Source: Kineosporiaceae bacterium SCSIO 59966
GTDB taxonomy: Bacteria > Actinomycetota > Actinomycetes > Actinomycetales > SCSIO-59966
DNA length: 64,000 nt
Assembly: GCA_020881835.1 (NCBI GenBank)
Contig: CP052876.1
Coordinates: 1,674,001 to 1,738,000, forward strand
Direction of reading: 5' to 3'
This document shows, piece by piece, positions 36,684-44,802 of this stretch. The first letter of the stretch is position 1; each line of letters starts with the position of its first letter. The notes below the pieces were generated by a model. The model saw only the letters and a list, made by a program, of their open reading frames with translations. It was not told the DNA's origin and made no database searches. Position numbers and translations under genes: made by a program.

Positions 36684-36923
36684 TCAGAACGCGGCGGGCA
36701 CGGCGCGGTAGCCGGCGTCGGCGACCTCGGCGACGAGGTCGCCGACGGGGACCCGCTGCGGGTCGTGGTCGACCTCGATCCGCCCGGAGGCGAACCGGAC
36801 GGTCGCCGCGCTCACGCCGTCGAGGCGCAGCAGCCGCTTCTCGATCGTCGCCACGCAGGAGGGGCAGGAGAAGCCCTCCGCGCGCAGGACGGTGTGGGTC
36901 GGGGTGGTGGGTACTGCGGTCAT
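36684..36923 (-). CDS. HMA-domain metallochaperone (CopZ-like)
   Basis: 79 residues, one HMA domain with GFSCPSC (C20, C23) as metal-binding CxxC, followed by the expected EKRLLRLDGVSAATVRFA and a C-terminal DAGYRAV. It should carry a soft metal such as copper, zinc or cadmium to the ATPase encoded immediately downstream, replacing the HMA domain missing from that protein. ATG 36923 has GGGAGG upstream. The frame is open to 37019, but the extension has no similarity to HMA proteins. Confidence 0.9.
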   Translation of the reverse strand: MTAVPTTPTHTVLRAEGFSCPSCVATIEKRLLRLDGVSAATVRFASGRIEVDHDPQRVPVGDLVAEVADAGYRAVPAAF

Positions 36924-37025
36924 CTCAGCTGCCTCCCGGCGGGACGGACGGCCCCGGTCGGGGCCGGACCCCGCACGGTCGCGGGGCACGTCCGGGACGC
37001 TAGGAGCTCGCCGGAGCACCGACCA

Positions 37026-37037
37026 TGACGTGCGTCA
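37026..37037. promoter_or_regulatory. Palindrome, candidate operator between regulator and metal-export genes
   Basis: TGACGTGCGTCA is an inverted repeat (TGACG-N2-CGTCA), flanked by ACC and GGT. Its centre is 38.5 bases before the ATG of the Crp/Fnr gene, the place of a class II activator site if that transcript is leaderless. Spacing is shorter than in a classic CRP site, so another regulator is possible. Confidence 0.4.
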
Positions 37038-37056
37038 GGTTGCGGCAGAACGGCCC

Positions 37057-37062
37057 TAGGCT
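37057..37062 (+). promoter_or_regulatory. Probable -10 element for the Crp/Fnr gene
   Basis: TAGGCT (TANNNT) ends 7 bases before ATG 37070 and no ribosome site is present, again suggesting a leaderless mRNA. Confidence 0.4.
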
Positions 37063-37069
37063 GGCGCCG

Positions 37070-37828
37070 ATGGCACGCCGACACGCCCCGCTGCGCCGGG
37101 TATGCGCCGAGCCGCACGCCTGCCCGCTGCCGCTGCGGCTCGAGGTGCTCGCCCACGTGCCCGTGCTCGCCGGCCTGACCCGTGGTGAGCTCGCCGGAGT
37201 CGACCGGCGGATGAAGAGCCTCGCCTGGGGGCAGGGCGAGGCCCTCTACCGGGCCGGGGAGCCGGCCGAGTACCTGTTCGTGCTCGCCGAGGGCCGGGTC
37301 AAGGTGACCCAGCCCACTGCGTCCGGCGCGGAGGTGGTCACCGACGTCCTCGTCCCCGGTGACCTGTTCGGCTCGCTGACCGTGCACGGCGAGGCCCGCT
37401 ACCCCGAGTCCGCGGTGGCACTGACGACGGTGTGCGCGCTGCGGATCGGGCCGGCGGCCTTCCGGCAAGTGCTCACCGAGCACCCGGCGGTCGCCCTGCA
37501 GGTGCTGGACGACGTCGCCGTCCGGCTCGAGCGCAGCCGCACCTCCACGAGCCGGTCCGCGTCGGGCACGGTCACCGAACGGGTCGCCGCGACCCTGCTC
37601 CGGCTCGCCGACCGGGTGGGTCAGCGACGCACCGACGGCGGGACGCTGCTGCAGCTGCCGCTCACCCGCGCCGACCTGGCCGGGATGACGGGGTCGACCC
37701 CGGAGTCGGTGTCGCGGGTGATGAGCCGACTGGTCGCCGACGGTGTCGTGGAGACCGGGCGTCGGTGGACGGCGGTGCTGGACCGTGACCGGCTGGAGGA
37801 GCTCAGCGGAACGCGGAGTGCCCGGTGA
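37070..37828 (+). CDS. Crp/Fnr-family transcriptional regulator
   Basis: 252 residues. A cyclic-nucleotide-binding-like beta-barrel domain (about 25-140) is followed by a dimer helix and a winged helix (about 170-235) with TRADLAGMTGSTPESVSRVMSRL as the DNA-recognition region. Near the N-terminus C12, H16 and C18 (VCAEPHACP) could bind a metal or Fe-S cluster, as in FNR-like or metal-sensing relatives. It is divergent from the HMA-ATPase pair, with a palindrome between them, so it may sense metal or redox state and control export. The 3' end overlaps the acyl-CoA dehydrogenase gene by 26 bases. Confidence 0.88.
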   Translation: MARRHAPLRRVCAEPHACPLPLRLEVLAHVPVLAGLTRGELAGVDRRMKSLAWGQGEALYRAGEPAEYLFVLAEGRVKVTQPTASGAEVVTDVLVPGDLFGSLTVHGEARYPESAVALTTVCALRIGPAAFRQVLTEHPAVALQVLDDVAVRLERSRTSTSRSASGTVTERVAATLLRLADRVGQRRTDGGTLLQLPLTRADLAGMTGSTPESVSRVMSRLVADGVVETGRRWTAVLDRDRLEELSGTRSAR

Positions 37829-39020
37829 GGGCCTGCCCGACGACGAGGGTGTGCACCTCGGAGGTGCCCTCGTAGGTCAGCACCGACTCCAGGTTGCTGG
37901 CGTGCCGCATCACCGGGTAGTCCAGGGTGATGCCGTTGGCGCCCAGCAGGGTCCGGGCCTCCCGGGCGACCGCGAGGGCCTCCCGCACGTTGTTGAGCTT
38001 GCCGACGCTGACCTGCTCGGGGCGCAGCCGGCCGGCGTCCTTCAACCGCCCGAGGTGCAGTGCCAGCAGCATCGACGTGCCGAGGGCCACGGTCATGTCG
38101 GCGAGCTTGCGCTGGGTCAGCTGGTAGCCGGCCAGCGGACGGTCGAACACCTCCCGCTCCGCGGTGTACGCCAGGGCGGTCTCCACGCAGTCGCGGGCCG
38201 CGCCGACCGCGCCGAAGACGATCCCGAACCGGGCCTCGGTGAGGCAGCCCAGCGGTCCGGCCAGGCCCCGGGCGCCGGGCAGCTCGGCGCCGGCGGGCAG
38301 CCGCACGCCGTCCAGGGCCAGCTCGGCGGTCACCGAGGCGCGCAGGGAGAGCTTGCGCGGCACCGGGGTCGCGGTGAAGCCGGGGGTTTTCGTGGGGACG
38401 ACGAACCCGCGGACACCGTCCTCGGTGCGGGCCCACACCACGGCGACGTCGGCGACGGAGCCGTTGGTGATCCACGCCTTCGTGCCGTCGAGCACCCAGT
38501 CGGGGCCGTCCCGCCGGGCCCGGGTCCGCATCCCGCCGGGGTCGGACCCGTGGTCCGGCTCGGTGAGGCCGAAGCAGCCGATCGCCTCGCCCGCGGCCAT
38601 CCGCGGCAGCCACTCCTGCTTGTGCTCCTCGCTGCCGTAGGCGTGCAGCGCGTACATCGCCAGCGACCCCTGGACGCTGACCAGCGAGCGGACGCCGGAG
38701 TCGGCGGCCTCCAGCTCGAGGCAGGCCAGGCCGTACTCGACGGCGCTGGTGCCGGCGCACCCGTAGCCCTGCAGGTGCATCCCGAGCAGGCCGAGACCGC
38801 CCATCTCCCGGGCCAGCTCGCGGACCGGCAGGTCGCCCGCGGCGAACCAGTCGGCCACGTGGGGCCGGACCCGGTCGCCGCAGAACCGGCGCACGGTCCG
38901 CTGGACGTCCCGCTCCTGCTCGGTCAGCAGCGAGTCGACGTCGAGCAGGTCGAGCGGGGCGACCGGCCGGGGTCGCGGCGACTGGGGTCGGGTCGACTGG
39001 GGTCGGGTCGGCTGGGTCAC
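37803..39020 (-). CDS. Acyl-CoA dehydrogenase, glutaryl-CoA dehydrogenase-like
   Basis: 405 residues, all three ACAD domains present. GCFGLTEPDHGSDPGGMRTRA is the FAD/substrate loop, here a landmark only; catalytic base E384 sits in TYEGTSEVH. The segment GLACLELEAADSGVRS resembles glutaryl-CoA dehydrogenases, which make crotonyl-CoA from glutaryl-CoA in lysine and tryptophan breakdown. The start carries repeated TRPQS units from a 15-base DNA repeat. There is no electron-transfer or partner gene nearby to confirm the substrate. Convergent with the Crp/Fnr gene. Confidence 0.85.
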   Translation of the reverse strand: MTQPTRPQSTRPQSPRPRPVAPLDLLDVDSLLTEQERDVQRTVRRFCGDRVRPHVADWFAAGDLPVRELAREMGGLGLLGMHLQGYGCAGTSAVEYGLACLELEAADSGVRSLVSVQGSLAMYALHAYGSEEHKQEWLPRMAAGEAIGCFGLTEPDHGSDPGGMRTRARRDGPDWVLDGTKAWITNGSVADVAVVWARTEDGVRGFVVPTKTPGFTATPVPRKLSLRASVTAELALDGVRLPAGAELPGARGLAGPLGCLTEARFGIVFGAVGAARDCVETALAYTAEREVFDRPLAGYQLTQRKLADMTVALGTSMLLALHLGRLKDAGRLRPEQVSVGKLNNVREALAVAREARTLLGANGITLDYPVMRHASNLESVLTYEGTSEVHTLVVGQALTGHSAFR

Positions 39021-39148
39021 GGGGCCTCCCGGGGACGGCTGTGCGGCGCAGGTTAGCCGCCGGCGCCGCCGGCAGGGTGACCGTGCTGCCGATCAGGCGC
39101 CGACGAGTGACATCCTGACGCGGTGAGCGTGCGGGACGGAGGGGTCCG

Positions 39149-40438
39149 GTGGACGGCGTCCTGAGCGACGTCGGGATGGTCGTGCTGTTCATCCTCGTCG
39201 GCGGCTTCTTCGCGGCGAGCGAGATCGCCCTGGTGTCGCTGCGCAGCACCCAGCTGGAGCGCCTCGCCGAGCGGGGGGCTGCCGGCGCGCGGGCCGGGCG
39301 GCTCGCGGCCGACGCGAACCGGTTCCTGTCGACCGTGCAGATCGGGGTCACCTTGGCGGGGTTCTTCTCCGCCTCCTACGGCGCGGTCACGCTCGCCCCC
39401 TACCTGGCCCCCGTCCTCGTGGACTGGGGGCTCGGCCAGGAGGCGGCCGACACGGTGGCGTTCATCGTCATCACCGTCGCGATCGCCTACCTGTCGCTGG
39501 TCTTCGGCGAGCTGGCACCCAAACGCCTTGCGCTGCAACGGCCCGAGGGCCTGTCCCTCGTCGTCGCCATCCCCCTGGACCTGCTGGCGACCGTGCTGCG
39601 CCCGGTGATCTGGCTGCTGTCCCGGTCCACGGACGTCGTCGTCCGGCTGCTCGGCGGTGACCCGACGGCCCAGCGGGAGGAGATCAGCGAGGAGGAGCTG
39701 GCGGTGCTGCTGCGCGGCCACCAGTCGCTGACCGTGCACGAGCGCCGGATCCTCGGCGACGTGCTGGAGGCCGGTGACCGGCACGTCCGGGAGGTGATGC
39801 TGCCGCGGACCGAGGTGGAGTTCCTGCGCGCCGACCTGCCGTTGGCCGAGGCGGTCGAGACGTGCCGGGGGCGGCCGTACTCCCGCTACCCCGTGATCGG
39901 GACGACCCCGGACGACGTCCGCGGCTTCGTCCACGTGCGGGACCTGTTCGACCCAGCCACGACCGCCGGCGCCCAGGTCGTCGGTGACGTCGTGCGGGAG
40001 GTGCCGCTGCTGCCCGAGTCCATGCACGCGCTGGTGGCGCTGGCCCGGATGCGTGCCTCGGGCACGCACCTGGCCGTCGTGGTCGACGAGTACGGCGGGA
40101 CGGCGGGGATCGTCACCCTCGAGGACCTCATCGAGGAGCTCGTCGGGGACATCCGCGACGAGTACGACCTGGTCCCGGAGGTGCCGCCGCCGGCGCCGGT
40201 GGGCGCCCGGACGCTGGACGGGCTCACCCGGGTCGACGAGGTCCACGAGACGGTGCCGGGCCTGCGTCTGCCGGACGGCGACTACGACACCGTCGGCGGG
40301 TTCGTCATGGACCGGCTCGGGCGCGTGCCCCGCCTCGGGGACCGGGTGACGGCGGACGGGCACGAGCTCGAGGTGGTCGAGATGGACGGCTACCGGGTCG
40401 CCCGCGTGCTGGTCCGACCGGTCTCCCGGCCCGACTGA
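39149..40438 (+). CDS. CNNM/CorC-type transporter-associated protein (HlyC/CorC family)
   Basis: 429 residues. A DUF21 (CNNM) domain with three or four membrane helices spans about 5-185, with FGELAPKRLAL as typical end motif. Two CBS domains follow (about 205-330), with VVDEYGGTAGIVTLEDLIEELVG the landmark in the second, then a CorC_HlyC domain (about 345-425). This family is linked to Mg2+ or other divalent-cation export; bacterial CorC transports Mg2+ with Na+. The GTG start has a GGAGGGG-like site upstream. Divergent from the acyl-CoA dehydrogenase gene. Confidence 0.9.
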   Translation: MDGVLSDVGMVVLFILVGGFFAASEIALVSLRSTQLERLAERGAAGARAGRLAADANRFLSTVQIGVTLAGFFSASYGAVTLAPYLAPVLVDWGLGQEAADTVAFIVITVAIAYLSLVFGELAPKRLALQRPEGLSLVVAIPLDLLATVLRPVIWLLSRSTDVVVRLLGGDPTAQREEISEEELAVLLRGHQSLTVHERRILGDVLEAGDRHVREVMLPRTEVEFLRADLPLAEAVETCRGRPYSRYPVIGTTPDDVRGFVHVRDLFDPATTAGAQVVGDVVREVPLLPESMHALVALARMRASGTHLAVVVDEYGGTAGIVTLEDLIEELVGDIRDEYDLVPEVPPPAPVGARTLDGLTRVDEVHETVPGLRLPDGDYDTVGGFVMDRLGRVPRLGDRVTADGHELEVVEMDGYRVARVLVRPVSRPD

Positions 40439-40448
40439 GGTCTGCGGG

Positions 40449-41879
40449 TCAGCGACCGCGGCGCGGGCCGCCGGCCCGGGAGACGTCGACCGCCGTCCGC
40501 GCCCGGCCGCCGGAGCGGCGGGAGCGGCTGCGGGTGCCGGACGGCCCGGCCACCGGCACCGGTGCCACTGCGGGCTCGATGTGCGCCGCGCGGTCGCCGA
40601 CCAGGCGGCGCAGCACCGGCGCCCCGGCCGAGGCCGGGGAGTGCTCGGCGGTGATCCCGGCCTGACGCATCAGGGTGCGGACGTCGCCGCGCTGCTCGGT
40701 GAGCATCACGGTGACGACCGTCCCGCCGGCCCCGGCGCGCGCCGTCCGGCCGGAGCGGTGCAGGTAGGCCTTGTGCTCGACCGGCGGGTCGACGTGCACG
40801 ACGAGCTCGACGTCGTCCACGTGGATGCCGCGGGCGGCGATGTCGGTGGCGACGAGCACCCGCACCGCCCCGTCGGAGAACGCCGCCAGGTTCCGCTCCC
40901 GGGCGTTCTGGGAGAGGTTGCCGTGCAGGTCGACGGCGGGGATGCCGGCCGCGGTGAGCTGCTTGGCCAGCTTCTTCGCGGCGTGCTTGGTGCGGGTGAA
41001 CAGCAGCCGGCGGCCGGTGCCGGCGGCCAGCTCGTGGACGACGTCCCGCTTGTCGCCCGGACCGTCCACCGCCAGGACGTGGTGGGTCATGCCGGCGACC
41101 GGAGAGGACGCCGAGTCGACCGAGTGCGTCACCGGGTCGCGCATGTAGCGGCGGACCAGCACGTCGACGCCGTTGTCCAGGGTGGCGGAGAACAGCAGCC
41201 GCTGGATGCCCGCCGGGGTCGCGTCGAGGATCCGCTTGACCCCGGGCAGGAAGCCGAGGTCGGCCATGTGGTCGGCCTCGTCCAGGACGGTGACCTCGAC
41301 GGCGTCCAGGGCGATGTGCCGCTGGCCCATCAGGTCCTCCAGCCGGCCCGGCGTGGCGATGACGATGTCCACGCCGGCGCGCAAGGCGGTGACCTGACGG
41401 TGCTGGGAGACCCCGCCGAACACGGTGGTCACCGACAGCCCGGCGACCGCGGCGAGCGGCTCGAGGACGGCGGTGATCTGGTTGACGAGCTCGCGGGTGG
41501 GCGCCAGGACGAGCCCGCGGGGGTGGCCGGGGCGGGTGCGCCGGCCCCCGGCGGTGAGCCGGGTGAGGAGCGGCAGGGCGAAGGCGAGGGTCTTGCCGCT
41601 GCCGGTGCGGCCGCGGCCCAGGACGTCACGGCCGCGCAGGGAGTCCGGCAGGGTCGCGGCCTGGATCGGGAACGGGGCGGTGATGCCCTGGGCGGTGAGG
41701 ATGGCCGCCAGGGCCGCCGGGACGCCGAGGGCGGTGAAGCCGTCGGCCCCGGCGGGAGCGGCGGCTGGAGCAGTGCGGGTGCTGCGAGGGGACGTGCGAA
41801 CAGGGGACAGCGTGCTGCTGGTCAAGGGGAGGTGCCTTCCGGGCAGAGGGTCGGGGCGCCGCGCAACGGGCACGGACAC
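40449..41879 (-). CDS. DEAD-box RNA helicase
   Basis: 476 residues with the complete motif set: GRTGSGKT (Walker A), PTRELV (Ia), DEAD in VLDEADHM, SAT in FSATLD, and HRSGRTARAG (VI). The C-terminal tail is Arg/Gly/Ser-rich (GTRSRSRRSGG), typical of RhlE-like helicases, and helps RNA binding. It probably remodels RNA in ribosome assembly or cold adaptation. The first 18 codons show no family similarity; a TTG at 41825 following GGAAGG is a serious alternative start. Convergent with the CorC gene, 10 bases apart. Confidence 0.9.
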   Translation of the reverse strand: MSVPVARRPDPLPGRHLPLTSSTLSPVRTSPRSTRTAPAAAPAGADGFTALGVPAALAAILTAQGITAPFPIQAATLPDSLRGRDVLGRGRTGSGKTLAFALPLLTRLTAGGRRTRPGHPRGLVLAPTRELVNQITAVLEPLAAVAGLSVTTVFGGVSQHRQVTALRAGVDIVIATPGRLEDLMGQRHIALDAVEVTVLDEADHMADLGFLPGVKRILDATPAGIQRLLFSATLDNGVDVLVRRYMRDPVTHSVDSASSPVAGMTHHVLAVDGPGDKRDVVHELAAGTGRRLLFTRTKHAAKKLAKQLTAAGIPAVDLHGNLSQNARERNLAAFSDGAVRVLVATDIAARGIHVDDVELVVHVDPPVEHKAYLHRSGRTARAGAGGTVVTVMLTEQRGDVRTLMRQAGITAEHSPASAGAPVLRRLVGDRAAHIEPAVAPVPVAGPSGTRSRSRRSGGRARTAVDVSRAGGPRRGR

Positions 41880-42003
41880 GGCCGGTGAGGGCGGGTGCCG
41901 GGCGGGAGCTCCACGACGGGCGGGTGCGCCGGGTCGGCGCTGCCTCGCAGGTCCCAGTATGCCCTACCCCAGACCAACCGGCGTCCGCCCCCCTGGTGCC
42001 ACG

Positions 42004-42067
42004 CGATCTCTGGAGGCTTTCCGTGGTCTCAAGTGGCCGTGAGACCACGGAAAGCCTCCAGAGATCG
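42004..42067. terminator. Perfect 28-bp hairpin
   Basis: The left arm (42004-42031) and right arm (42040-42067) are exact complements over 28 bases with an 8-base loop. It lies between the stop of the MurJ-tail-like gene (42076) and the helicase start (41879), both leftward, so termination of the former is likely. It is far longer and less GC-rich than needed for that. Between the hairpin and 41880 no other feature is seen. Confidence 0.7.
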
Positions 42068-42075
42068 AGGGGACG

Positions 42076-42699
42076 TCAGGGGGTGGTCAGGGTGGGGGTG
42101 GTGATGTCGGCTCCGTAGCCGTCGCCGCGCTGGGCGAGCGAGGTGACCCAGAGCATCCAGTACCGGTGGGCGCCGGCGTCCGCGGCGGACAGCTCGTTGG
42201 TCCCGGCGACGGTCGTCGTCTCGGCCACCGGTGTCATCCCCTCAGCGGCCCCGGACGGCGGAGCGTCACCGGCGAGCAGGGCGACGGCCACCCCCGCGGA
42301 GGCACTGTCGAACGTCACCGTGCCGACCTCGCGGGGTTCGCCGAGGTCGACGAGCAGGCCGACGCCGGGCTTGAGCCGGCCGAAGTCGGCGGTGGTGTAC
42401 GTCTGGGTGCTCCACGCGCCGCCGCCCTCGTCCTGGAAGCCGCTGCCGCCGACCGGGTCGTAGCTGGTCACCGAGACGGGCTCGATCGCGACGGGCTCCT
42501 GGGTCGGTTCGTCGGTGATGGTGACGACCGGGGTGCCGCCGGCCGGCCCACCGAGCCGGCCGAGCAGGACCCCGGCCCCGGCCCCGAGCACGGCGGCCAG
42601 GACCAGGCTGAGCAGGACGACGGCAAGACCGGGCCCGCCTCGACCGTCGGGGACCGCGGGGACGCCATCGACCGGGGTGACAGGACCGGAGGTGGACAC
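42076..42699 (-). CDS. Membrane-anchored protein with MurJ-tail-like (discoidin-type) domain
   Basis: 207 residues. A proline/glycine-rich cytoplasmic N-terminus, one membrane helix (about 24-46, GLAVVLLSLVLAAVLGAGAG), a Thr/Pro/Glu linker and an extracellular domain with SVTSYDPVGGSGF, STQTYTTADFGRLKPGVGLLVDLG. This pattern resembles the periplasmic C-terminal domain of actinobacterial MurJ (MviN) proteins as I recall it, which has a galactose-binding-like fold. Binding of a wall polysaccharide or partner is an inference. Expressed towards the long hairpin. Confidence 0.7.
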   Translation of the reverse strand: MSTSGPVTPVDGVPAVPDGRGGPGLAVVLLSLVLAAVLGAGAGVLLGRLGGPAGGTPVVTITDEPTQEPVAIEPVSVTSYDPVGGSGFQDEGGGAWSTQTYTTADFGRLKPGVGLLVDLGEPREVGTVTFDSASAGVAVALLAGDAPPSGAAEGMTPVAETTTVAGTNELSAADAGAHRYWMLWVTSLAQRGDGYGADITTPTLTTP

Positions 42700-42733
42700 G
42701 GACGTCAGTCCACCACACCCGGGCCGGGCGCCC

Positions 42734-42739
42734 TACGCT
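42734..42739 (+). promoter_or_regulatory. Probable -10 element for yciO
   Basis: TACGCT ends 6 bases before the ATG at 42746. The bases between (CCCAGG) contain AGG, so a very close ribosome site cannot be excluded, but leaderless start is likely. Confidence 0.35.
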
Positions 42740-42745
42740 CCCAGG

Positions 42746-43366
42746 ATGGCCAGGTACCTCGAGGTGCACCCCCAGGACCCGCAGCCGCACGCGATCGCCA
42801 CGGTCGTCAGGATGCTGCGCGACGACGCCCTCATCGCCTACCCGACGGACTCCGGCTACGCCCTGGGCTGCGTGCTGGGCAGCCCGACCGGCGCGGAGCG
42901 GATCCGGCGGATCCGCGGCCTCGACGACGGGCACCACTTCACCCTGCTGTGCGCAAACTTCGGGCAGCTGGGCCAGCTGGTGCACCTGAGCAACACCGCG
43001 TTCCGGTCGGTGAAGGCGGCGACCCCCGGGCCGTACACGTTCATCCTCCCGGCGACCAAGGAGGTCCCGCGCCGACTCGCGCACCCGCGCAAGCGGACCG
43101 TCGGTGTGCGCATCCCGGACCACCCGGTGACGACGGCCCTGCTCCGCGAGCTCGGGGAGCCGCTGATGTCGAGCACGTTGATCCTGCCTGGGGAGCAGGA
43201 GCCGATGACGGACGGCTGGGAGATCAAGGAGACGCTGGACAGCGCGGTCGACGTCGTCCTGGACTGCGGTGACAGCCGCCCCGGACCCACCACCGTCGTC
43301 GACTGGTCCGGCCCGGAGCCGGAGGTCGTGCGGGTCGGGGTCGGCGACCCCTCCCGCTTCAGCTGA
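42746..43366 (+). CDS. yciO: YciO/YrdC/Sua5-family threonylcarbamoyl-AMP synthase-like protein
   Basis: 206 residues, one YrdC domain. IAYPTDSGYALGC is the nucleotide-binding start, KAATPGPYTFILPATKEVPRRL the central block and KRTVGVRIPDHP the third landmark. TsaC/Sua5 make threonylcarbamoyl-AMP for tRNA t6A; the YciO group is related but its role is less certain. The start of this protein (MARYLEVHPQDPQP) follows E. coli YciO rather than TsaC. ATG 42746 is used; the open frame upstream overlaps the neighbouring gene. Its stop is 2 bases from the stop of the carbonic anhydrase gene. Confidence 0.88.
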   Translation: MARYLEVHPQDPQPHAIATVVRMLRDDALIAYPTDSGYALGCVLGSPTGAERIRRIRGLDDGHHFTLLCANFGQLGQLVHLSNTAFRSVKAATPGPYTFILPATKEVPRRLAHPRKRTVGVRIPDHPVTTALLRELGEPLMSSTLILPGEQEPMTDGWEIKETLDSAVDVVLDCGDSRPGPTTVVDWSGPEPEVVRVGVGDPSRFS

Positions 43367-43368
43367 GG

Positions 43369-43860
43369 TCAGTGCACCTCGGTGAGCGTGCCGTCGGTCA
43401 CCGAGTAGACGAAGCCGCGCACCTGCTCCTTGTGCGGGATGAAGGGGTTGGCGGTGATCCGCCTGAGTGACTGCCGCACGTCCTCGGCGGGGTCCTGGAA
43501 GGCCTCAGCGGCCCAGGGCGGACGGATGCCGGTGTCGGCCTCGACCTGCGCCTTGAAGCCGTCGTCCGTGAAAGTCAGCATTCCGCAGTCGGTGTGGTGG
43601 ATGAGGATGATCTCGCGTGTCCCGAGGAGACGCTGGCTGATCGCAAGGGACCGGATCACGTCCTCGGTGACGACCCCACCGGCGTTGCGGATCACGTGGG
43701 CGTCGCCCTCCGCCAGTCCGAGCAGGCCGTACGGGTTGAGGCGGGCGTCCATGCAGGCGACGACGGCGACCTGCCGACCTGGCGGCATGGGCAGATGGCC
43801 CAGGTCGAAGGAGGCGGCGTAGGCCTCGGCGTTCCGCAGAAGCTCATCGGTCATGCTCAT
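43369..43860 (-). CDS. Beta-class carbonic anhydrase
   Basis: 163 residues, as in Rv1284-type enzymes. Zinc ligands C36 (CMDAR), H89 and C92 (HHTDCG), and the D38-R40 pair that positions the active site, are all present. It converts CO2 and water to bicarbonate, which could supply biotin-dependent carboxylases. ATG 43860 (MSMTDELL) has GAGGAG upstream. It is divergent from the second Cys/His protein gene, with 177 bases between that show no further gene. Confidence 0.93.
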   Translation of the reverse strand: MSMTDELLRNAEAYAASFDLGHLPMPPGRQVAVVACMDARLNPYGLLGLAEGDAHVIRNAGGVVTEDVIRSLAISQRLLGTREIILIHHTDCGMLTFTDDGFKAQVEADTGIRPPWAAEAFQDPAEDVRQSLRRITANPFIPHKEQVRGFVYSVTDGTLTEVH

Positions 43861-44037
43861 GGCGGTGCTCCTCACCGGGCTCGCACGGAACTCTTCGGGC
43901 CGCGGAGCGACAGCCCCACGGAGCCACGAGATTCGCAGAGGAGCCCGGCGTCGACAAGGGCTCGACAGGGGCTGGACGACACGACCGCGGCGGCGCAGAC
44001 TGGTCGGGTCGGACGACCCGTCCCCAGGGGGTGCCTC

Positions 44038-44784
44038 GTGGCCCACATCCTCGATGTCGCGGACGCACTCGACGTCCCGGACGCGCTACCCGTCCTGTCC
44101 CGCGGCAAGCACCGCAGACCGCGGCACGGCGGGTGCTTCATGGAGATCGCCTCCTTCCTGGCCGGGGAGCGGTGGAGCGACCACCCGGCCTGTACCCACC
44201 CGTTGCTCGCGGCGCTGGCCCGGCACGTCAACGACGTCACCGGGGACGACGCCCGCCCCCGTCTGGCGCCGCTGATCCCGTCGGTGATCGGCGTGGTCGG
44301 GGACGACCCGCGGCTGGACGTCGAGCTGGCCCGGCTGGCGGCCGTGCGGGCGCTGCCGGTGACCTCCGAGGAGCGTCAGCACGTGCTCGCCCTCGCGCTG
44401 CTCGCCACCGAGGCCGTCGACCGGTTGCTCGACGGCGGGCCGCCGGACGACGAGATCCGTTCCCCCGAGGTCCGGGCCGTGCTCCGGCTGGCGCCCGGGG
44501 CGGAGGCGTGGGCGCGGGACTTCCGGCGGCGGGTCGGCGGCCGGGTGCCGGTCTCGGTGCGGACCTTCCGCCGGTTCACCGCACCCAACACGGTCCGGCA
44601 CGCGGTCGAGGGGATCGCGACGTCGTGCACCCACGACCCGGAGCGGATGCTCTACGACCTGCTCGTCGACGCGATCGCGGTGAGCCGGGAGGTGCTCGGG
44701 CGCGGGACCGTGCAGGCGCCGTCGGCCGAGCAGTGGGACGCCGCCTGCCGGCTCGTCGGGACGGCGCCGGGGCCGCGCGGCTGA
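44038..44784 (+). CDS. Uncharacterised C-x18-C-T-H family protein, copy 2
   Basis: 248 residues, paralogue of the protein at 26927-27595. Shared block: GGCFMEIASFLAGE (C33, E36), SDHPACTHPLLA (C52, T53, H54), VND (64-66) and the following PLIPSVIGVVGDDP. The spacing C-x18-C-T-H is identical in both. Outside this block there is little similarity; this copy has a helical, Arg/Glu-rich C-terminus of about 150 residues. No signal peptide. The GTG start follows CAGGGGG. It converges with recD, 18 bases apart. Function unknown. Confidence 0.75.
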   Translation: MAHILDVADALDVPDALPVLSRGKHRRPRHGGCFMEIASFLAGERWSDHPACTHPLLAALARHVNDVTGDDARPRLAPLIPSVIGVVGDDPRLDVELARLAAVRALPVTSEERQHVLALALLATEAVDRLLDGGPPDDEIRSPEVRAVLRLAPGAEAWARDFRRRVGGRVPVSVRTFRRFTAPNTVRHAVEGIATSCTHDPERMLYDLLVDAIAVSREVLGRGTVQAPSAEQWDAACRLVGTAPGPRG

Positions 44785-44802
44785 CCCGCTCGTAGCGGCG
44801 GC

